Shown here: piece after piece, positions 32,151 through 41,535 of the stretch
Position numbering within the stretch: the first letter of the stretch is position 1
Layout: the number at the start of each line of letters is the position of its first letter
Made by a program: the position numbers and the translations under genes
Notes under the pieces: generated by a model
The model's input: the letters and a program-made list of their open reading frames with translations, nothing else
Database searches by the model: none
What the model was told of the DNA's origin: nothing
Source of the DNA: Siderastrea siderea
Taxonomy: Eukaryota; Cnidaria; Anthozoa; Scleractinia; Rhizangiidae
DNA: 64,000 nt
Reading direction: 5' to 3'
Assembly (NCBI GenBank): GCA_964030785.1
Contig: OZ034978.1
Location: 454,001-518,000, forward strand

Positions 32151-32423
32151 TACGTCAATAAGAAAAGAGAGTTGGGTTTTTTAATGCCCCGAAAAAAAGT
32201 TTCACTTTGTGACACGGATTTATAGCTTAGGTTTTTTATATCCTGGTATTTGTTTTGTTTGTGTTTTTTTTCCGGAAAAAATCTCAACATGGTGTCGAGT
32301 GCTTTTCTTATTTTCGGAAAAATCCAACATGGCGTCGCGAGGACAAAAAATTACCTGGTAGGGGAGTTAGCGCGCGGCACTCACATTGAAGACGACAACC
32401 ATTCGTCAGTTCTCGCAACGATT

Positions 32424-32639
32424 ATGGATCCTTCAGTTGATGACCGTTTGAAGAGGGAAGAAAAAATTGAGAAGATTTTGAACGAAGCAGCAGCCTTAAC
32501 AGCCCTAGTGAGAGAAAGAAGTTTGGAGAAATTTGCTGCACGATTGCCAAGATTAGAGCTGGTGGAATGTCGAGTTGTCTTTTTTATAGAGAAAAAAAAC
32601 GAATCGTTTAAAGTTAAATCTGGAGCACGTGGGACCTAG
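32424..32639 (+). CDS. Possible small accessory protein
   Basis: From ATG 32424 the frame encodes DPSVDDRLKREEKIEKILNE, then LVRERSLEKFAARLPRLELV, an amphipathic, charged helix-rich start that decays toward the stop. The leader just upstream (GACAACCATTCGTCAGTTCTC) is duplicated at 33080 behind a TATA box, which suggests a transcribed 5' leader. I do not recognise the product. It might be a first exon. Confidence 0.35.
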   Translation: MDPSVDDRLKREEKIEKILNEAAALTALVRERSLEKFAARLPRLELVECRVVFFIEKKNESFKVKSGARGT

Positions 32640-32831
32640 CCCGGTTAGCTCCAGGAGAGGCTAACTACTTAGATTGGTTTTTGAAAGCGGTGGGTTTCCT
32701 TTAGTGAAGAACCGAGGATGAAAAAGAAAAGAAAAGAAAAGAAAAGCTTACCGATATCGGTAGGTGTTGCTTGAAGTCCTTGCTTGCTTGCTTGTTTGCT
32801 TGTTTGCTTGCTTGGAGTGAAGCATGAAATG

Positions 32832-32995
32832 GGAAGGGTTGAGTTGCTCGGTTACATAGAGGAAAAAAGGGTCACGTGCCATTGAGTTGAAAACCAATGA
32901 AAAATGAGTCACGTGAACACACAAAAAAAGAAGGGGGTGAGTAGCTTCTCCCCTTTTTTATTTTTTACGGTAAAGTCACGTGAACGCACCAAAAA
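32832..32995. repeat. Inverted copy of the right-end accessory promoter
   Basis: Nearly the exact inverted complement of about 46936-47105: GTTGAGTTGCTCGGTTA, GGGTCACGTG, AACCAATGAAAAATGAGTCA and TTATTTTTTACGG occur in both. It carries three CACGTG boxes. Confidence 0.85.
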
Positions 32996-33065
32996 AAGAA
33001 GGAGGCGGGTACCCCTTCCCCTATTTGTTTTTTTACCCACGAATCTTTTCGGGGAAAGAGAAAAG

Positions 33066-33115
33066 AGGGTATAAAAGAGGACAACCATTCGTCAGTTCTC
33101 GGAACGATTATGAAT
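33066..33115 (+). promoter_or_regulatory. TATA-box promoter, rightward
   Basis: GGTATAAAAGAGG at about 33068-33080 is followed 20 nt on by TCAGTTC, a good initiator match, and an ATG at 33112 whose frame closes after eight codons. Another copy of the leader precedes the frame at 32424 but without the TATA box. Confidence 0.55.
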
Positions 33116-33463
33116 CTCCACGCTCGCGCTTGAGTTCCCAAACAATATTTTTTCATTGTACAATTTTTTTTTTCGTCGAACAGGGAAAACAAAAAAAAGT
33201 TTTTTCGGGGGTCGTCTCATGTCATAACCATTTTTTTTAGTTTACACACGTGGAATGGAGTGTTAAGTCGATGAACAAAGAGAACTGGGTTTCTTAATGC
33301 CCCGAAAAAAAATGTTCACTTTGTGACACGGATTTATAGTTTACCTTTTTTTATATATCCTTGTATTTGTTTTGTTTGTGTTTTTTTCCTGGAAAAAAAT
33401 CTCAACATGGTGTCGAGCGCTTTTCTTCTTTTCGGAAAAAATCCAACATGGCAACGCGAAGCA

Positions 33464-33970
33464 TACCTCTTTGTAGACTACAGAGAGAATGTATTGCTTA
33501 TATGGATAAAATGTTTGGCTGGAAAAGCTTTTTGTTTTTAGTGATTGACTCAAAAATCCCCCCTCGTAGACTACAGAACCGCTTTTTTAAATCATTGCAT
33601 ACAGTATGTGCATGCGTGTCCTTCGGTAAAGAATTAAGTGTCGATGTTTTTTTCGTACGACAAAAGCAAAAACGGGGCGCCCCCTAAAAGCGTACACCTA
33701 TGTTCTCATTTAGTATGAAACACGAAAACTACAATCTAAAAAAAGAGTGCAGTGAAGGAGGTGTAAAAAAAACATCTAAGGGTCTGTAAAAATAAGGGAC
33801 CCCATTTTTTTATCCACTAAAAAAGAGAGACAACCCTCAACAGAACTGAAGTGTTTGCAAAAGAAATGTATTTTAATTTTTCAACAGCAATAACAGTTGT
33901 AGTCGTAGCAACTTGTCTGCAAAATTGTTTGTGTACTTGTTTTACAACAAAAAAACAAGTTTTTGTTAAC
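33464..33970. other. Non-coding spacer in inner Polinton
   Basis: A/T-rich with many homopolymer runs. I see no supported frame. Confidence 0.4.
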
Positions 33971-33971
33971 T

Positions 33972-34360
33972 TTACAATTTCAAACGTTTCTTGGCTTGCA
34001 TGATTTTTTGACGACACGTTCCGTCATGGTTTTCTTGCCGGGTAAACGATCAGTGGTTTTGATCATCTTGGTATCGGCTTTCCACTTATCTTGTGAATTC
34101 TTAGCGTGGCTGTAATCAATATCGTGTTGTTTGGCAATCTTGTCCAATCGATTGATGTCAGCATCTCCACGCTTCAGTTGTTTGGTAAATTAAATACCGG
34201 GTCCCATGAAGTGATAGCCTGGCCAATGAAATTCAATACCGGTTTTAGCCAACCATGTTTGACTGTCCACACCCCATACTCGTTGGGTTCCCTTCCTTTT
34301 GGTTCCCCTACTCCTGGGGGTGCGTTTTTTCTTGGAACGGGTCTTCGTTTTTTTTTTGTT
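33972..34360 (-). pseudogene. PLA2-domain virion protein of inner Polinton
   Basis: A basic N-terminal region (KTRSKKKRTPRSRGTKRKGT) leads into YHFMGPG, a calcium-loop-like motif, and AKQHDIDYSHA with the catalytic-type His-Asp pair at 34121-34126. This is the parvovirus-type phospholipase A2 fold known from Polintons and adintoviruses; in parvoviruses it breaches the endosomal membrane. A TAA (34190-34192) interrupts the gene directly after the glycine loop, and a frame change occurs near the 3' end. It is the last gene of the leftward virion block. The outer element has its own diverged homologue. Confidence 0.72.
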
Positions 34361-35010
34361 CACTCACTGTCGTAATCCAATCGACGTCTTAACTTTTTAA
34401 CTCGTGCCCAATCTTCCCACCGGGGCAAGGGTTTTAACTGTTCCACTTCTCGAGCGGGGCCCTTACCTTTACCTTTGCCTTTACCTTTTCCCCAAGAACT
34501 CTCCGAGTACCATTTTTCAAGGGTCTTGCGACGTTCTCGAATAGCTTTTAAACGAGAAGCAAGATCATTATCGGCTCCTCGGCAGGTGGAAGGAGTAGCT
34601 TTTCTACTGGTCGATACCGCTTTGCCTTTCTTGACGAGTCCCGAAGGAGTGATTTGAGGTTTGGGGGTGGACGGACTGCCTTTTATCATGCGCTTCAACC
34701 ATTGTTCCACGGGACCCGTGACCAAATCGCCTTCTTCTTCCTCTCCTTCCTCTCCCGGAGGTCCACCAGGTGCACCAGCACCCGCACCCCCAGGAAATTG
34801 ACGTATGCATTTGGTTAACTTGGTCAATTCTTGACTCAGAGGTTGGTTCGGGCATTGACGATGGCTACTGGGAGTTGGGGATCCGCTAACAAAACATGTT
34901 TTTGAGCCGCTAACGTAGCTGTTTGTTGGGCAGAGCATTTTCCGTTAACTCCCCTTTGTAATATTGAATGAGTTGATCCAAATCCTTTTGAGGAATCATG
35001 TACACCTCTT
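34360..35010 (-). pseudogene. Gly/charge-rich minor virion protein
   Basis: The open part (34938-34360) has PLSQELTKLTKCIRQFPGG, then an acidic/glycine linker (GEEGEEEEGD), VEQWLKRMIKG, a GKGKGKGKGKG run and a basic end (ARVKKLRRRLDYDSE). The likely N-terminus, beginning MEEVYMIPQKDLDQLIQYY at 35010, is in another frame, so at least one frameshift is present. Proteins with this layout accompany capsid genes in cnidarian Polintons. Function unknown; a DNA- or membrane-associated structural role is a guess. Confidence 0.5.
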
Positions 35011-35238
35011 CCATGGGGTGTTGCTACACTCGGCACAGAGTTCTCCGTTCTCCAGGTTACAACACCTCTCACAACGTACACTGGACAATATATGAATATA
35101 CTCCCGATGCAACAACTGATATTTATGCCTCCAGTTATAACAACTCTCTTTCCACTCGTCTCGTTCCCGATTAGCGTCTTGCAAAAGGTTGACCCACGTG
35201 GCAAGGTTTAGCGTTGTTTTCGAGCACATTGACATAAC
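34996..35238 (-). CDS. Small cysteine-rich protein
   Basis: From ATG 35238 the frame encodes a helix-rich stretch (DANRERDEWKESCYNWRHKY) followed by RCERCCNLENGELCAEC, a likely zinc-binding knuckle (CxxCC ... CxxC), ending at 34996. A TATA-like element on this strand (35342-35348) precedes it. No lesion is seen within it. I do not recognise the family. It overlaps the start of the next gene. Confidence 0.5.
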   Translation of the reverse strand, partial: VMSMCSKTTLNLATWVNLLQDANRERDEWKESCYNWRHKYQLLHREYIHILSSVRCERCCNLENGELCAECSNTPWKRCT

Positions 35239-35276
35239 ACGTTGTTGAGTCCTTGCCACAAGCCTCTGCCTTTTTG

Positions 35277-35528
35277 CTAGACCAGCCACTGACGACGTTT
35301 TTTCACTGAATGTTGGTGACGACCCAGGTTGCTTAGCACCTTTTTATAGGGACGAAGTTGCGCCATGCTGGGGGCTGTGACGAGAATGTTGTTTTTAAAC
35401 AGGTTCAACACCAGTTCACTAACGGCATTGACTTGATCCGCATTAGCATGTTGGAAAAGTTCCTTAAAATGATTGGCTTCTTTTAACACAGATCGTAAAA
35501 ACGGTAATTGACGTCGAAGACGTTTCAT
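35277..35528 (-). CDS. Conserved small basic Polinton protein
   Basis: From ATG 35528: MKRLRRQLPFLRSVLKEANH, then FQHANADQVNAVSELVLNL and a basic end RRQWLV. The mix of helix and Arg/Lys-rich ends recalls adenovirus-type core or cement peptides. This sequence type recurs in cnidarian Polintons. A TATAAAA on the same strand lies at 35609-35615. No break is visible. Specific role unknown. Confidence 0.55.
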   Translation of the reverse strand: MKRLRRQLPFLRSVLKEANHFKELFQHANADQVNAVSELVLNLFKNNILVTAPSMAQLRPYKKVLSNLGRHQHSVKKRRQWLV

Positions 35529-35594
35529 ACCACCCAAGGTGTTTGTCTGTTTTTTTTTCACCGGCGACCACGACGACGATGACGTTGCTTGACT

Positions 35595-35949
35595 TAGTTG
35601 ATAAGGCTTTTTATACGTTTGTCCGTTTCGAGAGCCACGGCTTTACCCAACCCCACTAAAGTGGGGGTCAACACGTTCAAAAAACCTCCTTTTTGACGAG
35701 AACGTCGTCGTCATTTTCTTCGTGCTCTCCTGGGTGACCTCGTCGGTTCAACAAATACTGAAGTGCTTTGTTTTGCTTGATTAGGTCGCGAGTCTCTTTA
35801 AAGCCTTGACGGGTATTTCGTTTGAAATCTTGCCACCATCCACTTCCTTTTCGTTTTTTCTTTTTATTGACCAAAGCCAAAGGGGAAAAATGATTCCTCC
35901 TACATTCACGTGACCACGACGTTTTCTTCTTGTTCTTTCTCTTTTTCAT
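35595..35949 (-). pseudogene. Basic virion protein with hydrophobic tail
   Basis: Starts with a Lys/Arg-rich segment (MKKRKNKKKTSWSRECRRN), then WWQDFKRNTRQGFKETRDLI, an amphipathic helix. The downstream frame changes near 35690, after which FLNVLTPTLVGLGKAVALE follows in another frame. An amphipathic-helix virion protein could be pVI-like, but that is inference. One frameshift makes it a pseudogene. Confidence 0.45.
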
Positions 35950-36049
35950 TTTCTGCTGGGGGGGGCATGGTCCTCAATATATGAGAGTGGGGCTGTAGGG
36001 TGACACCTTTTTATCCTTTTCCACCTAATAACTTTTGGACATTAAGGGA

Positions 36050-36990
36050 CGATGACATCCATTCACGTAGCATTGAGCACCCACGGGTTGGTAAAAAACT
36101 GACGGTAGTATTCTTGCACGCAACGTTTGGGTAATGGCGGTGTAAAATCAATGATGGTGTCATCCAACGTTTGCATCTTGATCAAAAACCCTTCCAGTCC
36201 CTCAAAGGGAATGCCACGCACCTAGGTTCTCAATTCGATCAAGGCTTTCGCGTAAGTGGTGAAAGCAAAACGACCCATGTCCACTTTGAAACTGTATTTT
36301 TCTTAATCGTTCCATCCTTTAACCACGGTGCCCACGGCCGTCAAACACGCTACCAACGCACTGTTTTACAAAGTGGGGCCCGCAATCCTACCGGCTGCCA
36401 TCAGCAGTCAAGCCATCCCCTTGAACAAGGCGCTGTAAAACCTGAAATGATTCAGCATTTTCCGATAACACCACCACTGTTTGTGGTAAAAGGCATACAA
36501 GGAATCCATGCGTTGCAAAAGTTCCGGTTTGAATTTTAAACAACTGAATTGGACAACGGTCCATTCAGCAAGGATACCATGGTTTTTTCTTTTTCGGAAG
36601 TCATGGTGGTGCCTACCCCTACAGGTGAAACGGATGCATAAGCTTGCGGAGGACGTCAGGATCCATCATCATCTGCCATGCTCGATCTTCTAACGTCCAC
36701 ACCAGTTCACGAAAATACGTTTCGTTGTAACGATCGATAAAACGGTCAACGGATGTTCCTCGTCGGTTTCGAACCAAATTATATACCTCTTGCATGGCAC
36801 TGTAATCCATGTCGTCCAAACGCATGCTTTGAAAATGATCGCCCACGATTTTTTCCCAACAAATCCAAAACAACGGCGGACGCAATCCCCGCAACCTTCT
36901 ACTTGGTAATCTTCTACCCCAACAAATCCAAAACAACGGGGGAGGCAATCCCTGCAACCTTCTACTCGGCAATCTTTTACTTGACATCCT
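36050..36990 (-). pseudogene. Broken structural gene with in-frame 63-bp duplication
   Basis: The readable 5' part (36987-36619) has two copies of a 21-residue unit around PPLFWICWGRRLPSRRL, then MRLDDMDYSAMQEVYNLVRN and YFRELVWTLEDRAWQMMMD. Further 3', to about 36050, the same orientation holds several stops. I cannot assign a function. Its position between the ATPase and small virion genes suggests a virion or assembly role. Confidence 0.4.
36859..36984. repeat. Tandem 63-bp duplication
   Basis: Two adjacent units, 36859-36921 and 36922-36984, each starting AACAAATCCAAAACAACG. They differ at about seven positions. 63 bp is 21 codons, so the duplication keeps frame. Confidence 0.8.
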
Positions 36991-37019
36991 GTGTCTGATC
37001 GCTGCGCTTTTGATACGTG

Positions 37020-37661
37020 CGCGTCCATCCTTCGTATTTTAAGACGTGGCTCAACAACAGTTGTTGGTCGGACGAAGCCGGGCGCAAATCCAACACCAAA
37101 TACCCATAAGGCCGTGCTGTGGCGTGATGAAAGGTTTCCAAACTGTCTTTCTAAGTAGTGGGAAACGATTGAAGTAGGACGTTGCGTACCCCCAATTGAT
37201 CCCGTGGGTTCTTGAAGGCCACGATGTAATGGGCATTGCAGGAAATACTTTTGGCATATTTACCCACGGGAAACATCTCTTGGTACAAGTAAAGGACCGT
37301 GACATTTTGATGACGGGAATGTTTGGTGAATAAATCCAATATCCGTTTTTATCGTTGCTGCCTTCGTCCATCAAATCATCCAAGACCAGGACGCCTTGCC
37401 CTTGAGGAAACCATTGCACCAAGGCTTGGTGATTTGGAATGCCTTCGTGAAACATTACACCCCGATCTTGCATGGGTTGAAATCGGTCTTGCCACGCTTC
37501 ATAACAATAATGCGCAAACAAGTCGGCGTTCTCTTGCAAGAGTTTTCCGTAAACACGGTTTTGCCACACCCCGAAGGACCCAGCACCAAAATACTGGAAG
37601 GGGTGTGAAAGCGAAAAGGTTTTCCCACTTGCATGACGAACAGAAAAAAAATGACACCCAT
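37020..37661 (-). pseudogene. A32/FtsK-HerA-type genome packaging ATPase
   Basis: Walker A appears as ILVLGPSGCGKTVF (about 37590-37555) and Walker B as GVLVLDDLMDEG (about 37395-37360). A distal motif NAHYIVAFKNPRDQLG (about 37245-37200) is typical of Polinton ATPases. The three motifs occupy three different frames, so at least two frameshifts disrupt the gene. The enzyme would pump DNA into the capsid. It lies between the protease and the other structural genes, as in related elements. Confidence 0.85.
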
Positions 37662-37689
37662 TCGTACATTTTCATCCTTTTATTAATTT

Positions 37690-38228
37690 TTAACAACAAC
37701 GCTGATGATAAGGGCTTCGACACACTTTGTGCCAAACCAACTCGTTACTAACAATTAACTGTTTCACTCTTTGACCAACTTTATGATAATTGCTTACATA
37801 ATCGTAATCTGAAAAGTCATTTAAAAATTCTTTCAACGTGTGTCCACGGGCTTTGGCTTTCAAGTACAACAAAGCTTAATCACCGCAACTCTTGCTATTG
37901 ACAGCTTGAAGGGACTTGCCGTTGGTCACCATATACTTCCAATGTCTCACAATCCAGTCTCTCAGCGGGGTAGCTTGCTCGTATCTCTCTAGGGGTAGGG
38001 CGTAACTATCCAGGACTTCACACACGTTCTGATAGGTCCAGAGCGCCAACCGATGTTCCCGGGTTGATCGTGAGGGTCCCTGTTCACAATGTATCCTCTG
38101 GGTGTTTTCTTGTCGAGTGTCTTGGGCAAACGATCACAAGCCACGGTTCCCTAAAAATAAGGTTTCAATTGAGGATCATCTCGCGCCAAATAATCCAACT
38201 GCACATTATTCAAAGCCACTTGTTCCAT
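37690..38228 (-). pseudogene. Adenain-like maturation protease
   Basis: From ATG at 38228 (MEQVALNNVQLDYLARDD). The sequence contains EHRLALWTY (candidate catalytic His), EVLDSYALPLE (Asp), SLQAVNSKSCGD (Gln and Cys; Cys codon 37885-37887) and a C-terminus with FLNDFSDYDYVSNYHKVGQ. The residue order H-D-Q-C is that of adenovirus-type proteases. The residue after the active-site His is Arg; the outer element's protease and many relatives have Trp there. A TAG near 38152, a frame change near 38060 and TAA at 37876-37878 right after CGD inactivate it. Confidence 0.78.
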
Positions 38229-38239
38229 TTTTTTTTTCT

Positions 38240-39611
38240 TTAGTGCTGGTAAATGTCGTACAACACAGTTCCGTTGGAGTCAATCTCCAGCAAGTTCTCA
38301 GATTCTCCGTAGACGAGTACGGTTATATTGGTACCAGGAGCTGCTCCAGATTCCAGACTGAGTTTTAAGTCTCCAGTTTGCTTGGGGTTGAGTCTTTCAC
38401 TGTCAGCACATTCATTGGCTACATTGTCAAACATGAACAAGGTGCAATTTTGAGCCTGTCCCCAATCTCCTCGTTCCACCATATTGCCTTGCTTTTTACT
38501 CCAGGCTCCACTGGCTTGAAGAAAACGAAAGTACCCCAGATTATCTCGGGCTGCAGTGTCGTGAACCAGCTGGAGGGTTTCATAAGGGTATTCTTCTCCT
38601 CTGACAATCTGTCGAATAAAACTCAGTCCAAATTTCTGGAAGAAGAAGGGATCTCGAGTCACATCTCCATTGAAGGCTCGACTGTCCAACAGACCCACAA
38701 TCAATCGGTCGGGGATTCTGTTTTGAAACAGGTTGGGTATGTCAAAGCGGGTGAGATTGCCTTGCATGCTGAAGGTTCGGATTTCACTGCGCACTGGGGG
38801 GTAGGTAGCCAATTATTTGTCGTTGTGTCTTTGGGCAGACAGGGTCTTGTAGATGGTTTCATTCAAACGGAGTTGACACAGATGGAATCGGAGCTTAACA
38901 TCCCCTTCCAACAATCTCCCTGCCAGAGCCACTCCATTCAAACACAGGTTGGGGCTGTTGAAATGAAATTTCATCTTGATCTCCACGCCTGGTACCAGTA
39001 CTTTGCCAGTGTGAAACACTTCCAAATGAGGCGTAAACACTAAACTGTAAGTCACTCCTGCGGCATAGTTTGCGGTTTCTGCTACAGAGAAAGCCAAGGC
39101 AGCCTTGTGATTGGCACTGAGATTCCGGTAGTCCGCATGAGGTGTGGTACTGTCTGTGTTATTGGCAGTCCATTGGGGTGGGAAATCCACTGCATTGAAT
39201 CAGCCTTGAGGTGCCAACACGGTCTTTCCATCCTCTCGGTTAAAATTCAGCAAGTTTTCTATGTAGGCCTTGTAATGATACGTGTCTGACTGGGGACTGA
39301 TCAATGTTCCATTCAACTGCAGGTCAATTTGCTTGATGATGGAATGCGCCAAATTGTTCACGGACCAAACTGCCTCATTGGCTACTAAGTCAACGTTGTT
39401 GCTCTTTTTCAATCGCAGTTCCATGGCAAAGTAACTGCGTCCCAAATCCACATAATCGTCCAAAGCAGGAATGATAAATTCCATCGGATTAATTCCCGTG
39501 GTGGTGGGTTGAAGGGTAACCGTGCGATAGGCATTGATGCTAATGTCCGTAATGCAATGCCGGGTTGATGGCTCATTCGGAACGAGCGTGAGCTGGAGCT
39601 GCTTCTGCCAT
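38240..39611 (-). pseudogene. Double-jelly-roll major capsid protein
   Basis: A length of about 455 codons fits the family. Readable blocks include EFIIPALDDYVDLGRSYFAM and WSVNNLAHSIIKQIDLQLNG (N-terminal jelly roll), FHTGKVLVPGVEIKMKFHF, then IRQIVRGEEYPYETLQL and TNITVLVYGESENLLEIDSN near the C-terminus. These match the capsid family annotated as F54H12.2-like in animal genomes. Lesions: a frame change near 39570, TGA near 39197 in place of an expected Trp, and TAA near 38812. A TATAAAA on this strand at about 39672-39679 lies about 60 nt upstream of the start, inside the preceding gene. Confidence 0.87.
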
Positions 39612-39619
39612 TTTTTCCT

Positions 39620-39874
39620 TTAACGTCTCCTTCTTCTTCTTCTAGATGTAGAAGGACCACGTCGTGATGGGTTTTTATACCGTCGTCGTCGTGCCAACCG
39701 TTGCACCAAATCCATGCCTGGAATTCTCAGGACACTTTGACTCAACCATCCTCCACGTTGTCGTCGCGGTGGTCTTCTCATCATTTTCCAAAAAGGAAAT
39801 AACCGACCACGTTGAGGTAAACCACGATCACTGCGAATACGTGGAGGCCGAGAATGAGCTGGAGCCAATGGCAT
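39620..39874 (-). CDS. Arginine-rich core-like protein
   Basis: From ATG 39874 (MPLAPAHSRPPRIRSDRG) the frame is intact and increasingly basic. It has RRPPRRQRGG and a C-terminus dominated by Arg (TSRRRRRRR). Composition and size suggest a DNA-condensing core peptide comparable in role to adenovirus pVII/pX (inference). It ends just upstream of the capsid gene and holds that gene's TATA box. Confidence 0.55.
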   Translation of the reverse strand: MPLAPAHSRPPRIRSDRGLPQRGRLFPFWKMMRRPPRRQRGGWLSQSVLRIPGMDLVQRLARRRRYKNPSRRGPSTSRRRRRRR

Positions 39875-39955
39875 GTCTTTTTTACACACCAAAAATTTCA
39901 CGTGCTCTTTTCACTTGTTTGGGAAACAAAGCACTGGCCACGCGCACGGCTTTTT

Positions 39956-40207
39956 TCACGTTTTTTTACCCACGGCTTTCTTAGCTCGTTTGGTAATTTC
40001 CTGTTTGAACACTTGTTCTGCTTTTCGTTTGACACCCCGTGTCAAGCCTGCTTTTAATCCACTCAAGGTGTTACTAGGTAGTTTCAGTGGATTTCTGGTC
40101 CTTTTAAGTCCTTGGAGTCCTCCTCGAAACATGTCTGCCAACACCCCTTTCCCATCTTGATCGTAGTACTCGTCAGGACGTAATCGCGTGAAACTTCCAC
40201 CCCGCAT
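39956..40207 (-). CDS. Small basic virion-associated protein
   Basis: An intact 83-residue frame starting MRGGSFTRLRPDEYYDQDGK, with VLADMFRGGLQGLKR and a lysine-rich end (EITKRAKKAVGKK) that looks like a nuclear localisation signal. The TATAAAAAG on this strand at 40268-40274 and a CACGTG at 40253-40258 lie upstream. The N-terminal glycine motif recurs in Polinton proteins. Function unknown; core or minor capsid role likely. Confidence 0.55.
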   Translation of the reverse strand: MRGGSFTRLRPDEYYDQDGKGVLADMFRGGLQGLKRTRNPLKLPSNTLSGLKAGLTRGVKRKAEQVFKQEITKRAKKAVGKKT

Positions 40208-40287
40208 GTCTTTTCTTCACTCGTCACCAATGATCGCTTTTTTTCTTCTTTTCACGTGACTCTTCTCTTTTTATACACGACAACAAC

Positions 40288-40470
40288 TCACATGATGTTG
40301 AAATTGAAGGATTCCCCGGCATACCTTTTTCGTTTACCACTTTTGATTTCCGCCATGCGTTTCAAATGACTCTTTCGAGCATTCTTTTTTCCCAACGTTT
40401 CCAACCCTTTGGTGATTTTCCAAGCAGCTTTGGGAATCCCTGCTACCACTACTCCCACTCCATCACCCAA
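40288..40470 (-). CDS. Small basic ORF following the penton-like gene
   Basis: A 60-residue frame (MGDGVGVVVAGIPKAAWKIT ... KSGKRKRYAGES) overlapping the end of the upstream gene in another frame. A hydrophobic N-terminus precedes a basic tail. No break is seen. Family not recognised. Confidence 0.4.
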   Translation of the reverse strand: MGDGVGVVVAGIPKAAWKITKGLETLGKKNARKSHLKRMAEIKSGKRKRYAGESFNFNIM

Positions 40471-41515
40471 TTGTTTACGTTGCCGCCGTTGGGTTTGACT
40501 TTTTCTTTGTCGTCGTCGTCTTCTTCTTTTCTTAACCAGGGTTTCATTGGTTTGAATGATGCCACTTGCGTTTGAATGATTTGAATCACCTCTTTGTGAA
40601 GAGAGATGTATTGTATATCCAACGGTTCAAAGTAAATGGTCTCTCTTCCTTCCCTCTTGTACTTGACTTCTCGCAACAAATCGGTCACGCGATTTCCCAC
40701 AATGCTGCTGCCTGCCACGTCCGAGTACACGTGTAGAGATCGTGTGGGTTCTCCCACCACCGAACGAAACGCCACATTCAAATTGGTGAAACGCCAACCA
40801 CAACTCATTCTCAATTCCAAATAGTCTTCAATACGAATGGTCCAAAACACAGGGTTGCCATTTTTAACGCTGATATCGTTCCAAGCACTTTGGGTTCTCA
40901 TGTTGGGTATTTGATCTCCCATAAATTCTTGTTGTAAGTTGGGTCCCAAGATCCATCCACTGTCAACTTTGCGTAACCACCCCATCTTGACGGCTAACTT
41001 GGTGTGAACGGCCAAGGCGGGGGTGTGAACGGATCCACAATGACAAACATTGGTATTCTCAACCACCAGATCCTCACCCTGCCACTGAAACTTGACGTAA
41101 GTGTGTTTGCCCCGATCGCTCAAAAAGGTTCCCCCCCTGGACCGCAGATTCCCGTCGTTTTTGTTCCACATGAGCAATAGCTGCTTTCATAAAATTCACT
41201 CCGTCTATCACCCAATTCCAGTCTTTGATATCATCAATTTTGGTCCCCGCAGCTCCATATTAATCATTTGTACGTCCTTTTTCACTTTGGCGGGGTACTT
41301 TCTGGTGCCATTTGATTCCCAACACGTGATCTCCTTTGGTTACCAACTCGTACAGATTCACACGTATCCGGTAAAGAAATGGCACTCAATCCCACTTGCC
41401 ATTGACCACTGGGTAAACGTAAGGGATGAGGTAAACGAATCTTGAACCAATTGGCTTGGTTGTTAGGAAATTCTCGTCGGTTGGAATGACTGAGGAACGT
41501 CACGTAGAACGACAT
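40449..41515 (-). pseudogene. Penton-like minor capsid protein, copy A
   Basis: Starts MSFYVTFLSHSNRREFPNNQ and continues with RLPSGQWQVGLSAISLPDT, the opening of Polinton single-jelly-roll minor capsid (penton) proteins. The main block (41177-40449) has LHVYSDVAGSSIVGNRVTDL and FEPLDIQYISLHKEVIQII. A frame change lies between 41177 and 41282, so the gene is broken. It is paralogous to copy B directly upstream. Confidence 0.75.
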
Positions 41516-41535
41516 CCTGTCTTTTTTTTTTTCTT

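Larger units (their letters stand above)
32154..33463. repeat. Direct repeat pair flanking a promoter-rich gap
   Basis: About 190 bp is repeated at 32154-32342 and 33267-33463. Shared words include TTAATGCCCCGAAAAAAA, CACTTTGTGACACGGATTTA and AACATGGTGTCGAG. A second pair, GACAACCATTCGTCAGTTCTC, lies at 32392 and 33080. The interval contains short simple repeats (GAAAA)n at 32722 and (CTTG)n at 32779. This gap occupies the place where the 5' part of the polymerase gene would be expected. Confidence 0.75.

Noticed and set aside
36171..36539. Plus-strand 122-codon frame
   Set aside because: It lies opposite a decayed minus-strand structural gene and has no recognisable domain.
38378..39043. 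Plus-strand 221-codon frame
   Set aside because: It is antisense to the capsid gene, whose motifs are clear on the minus strand.
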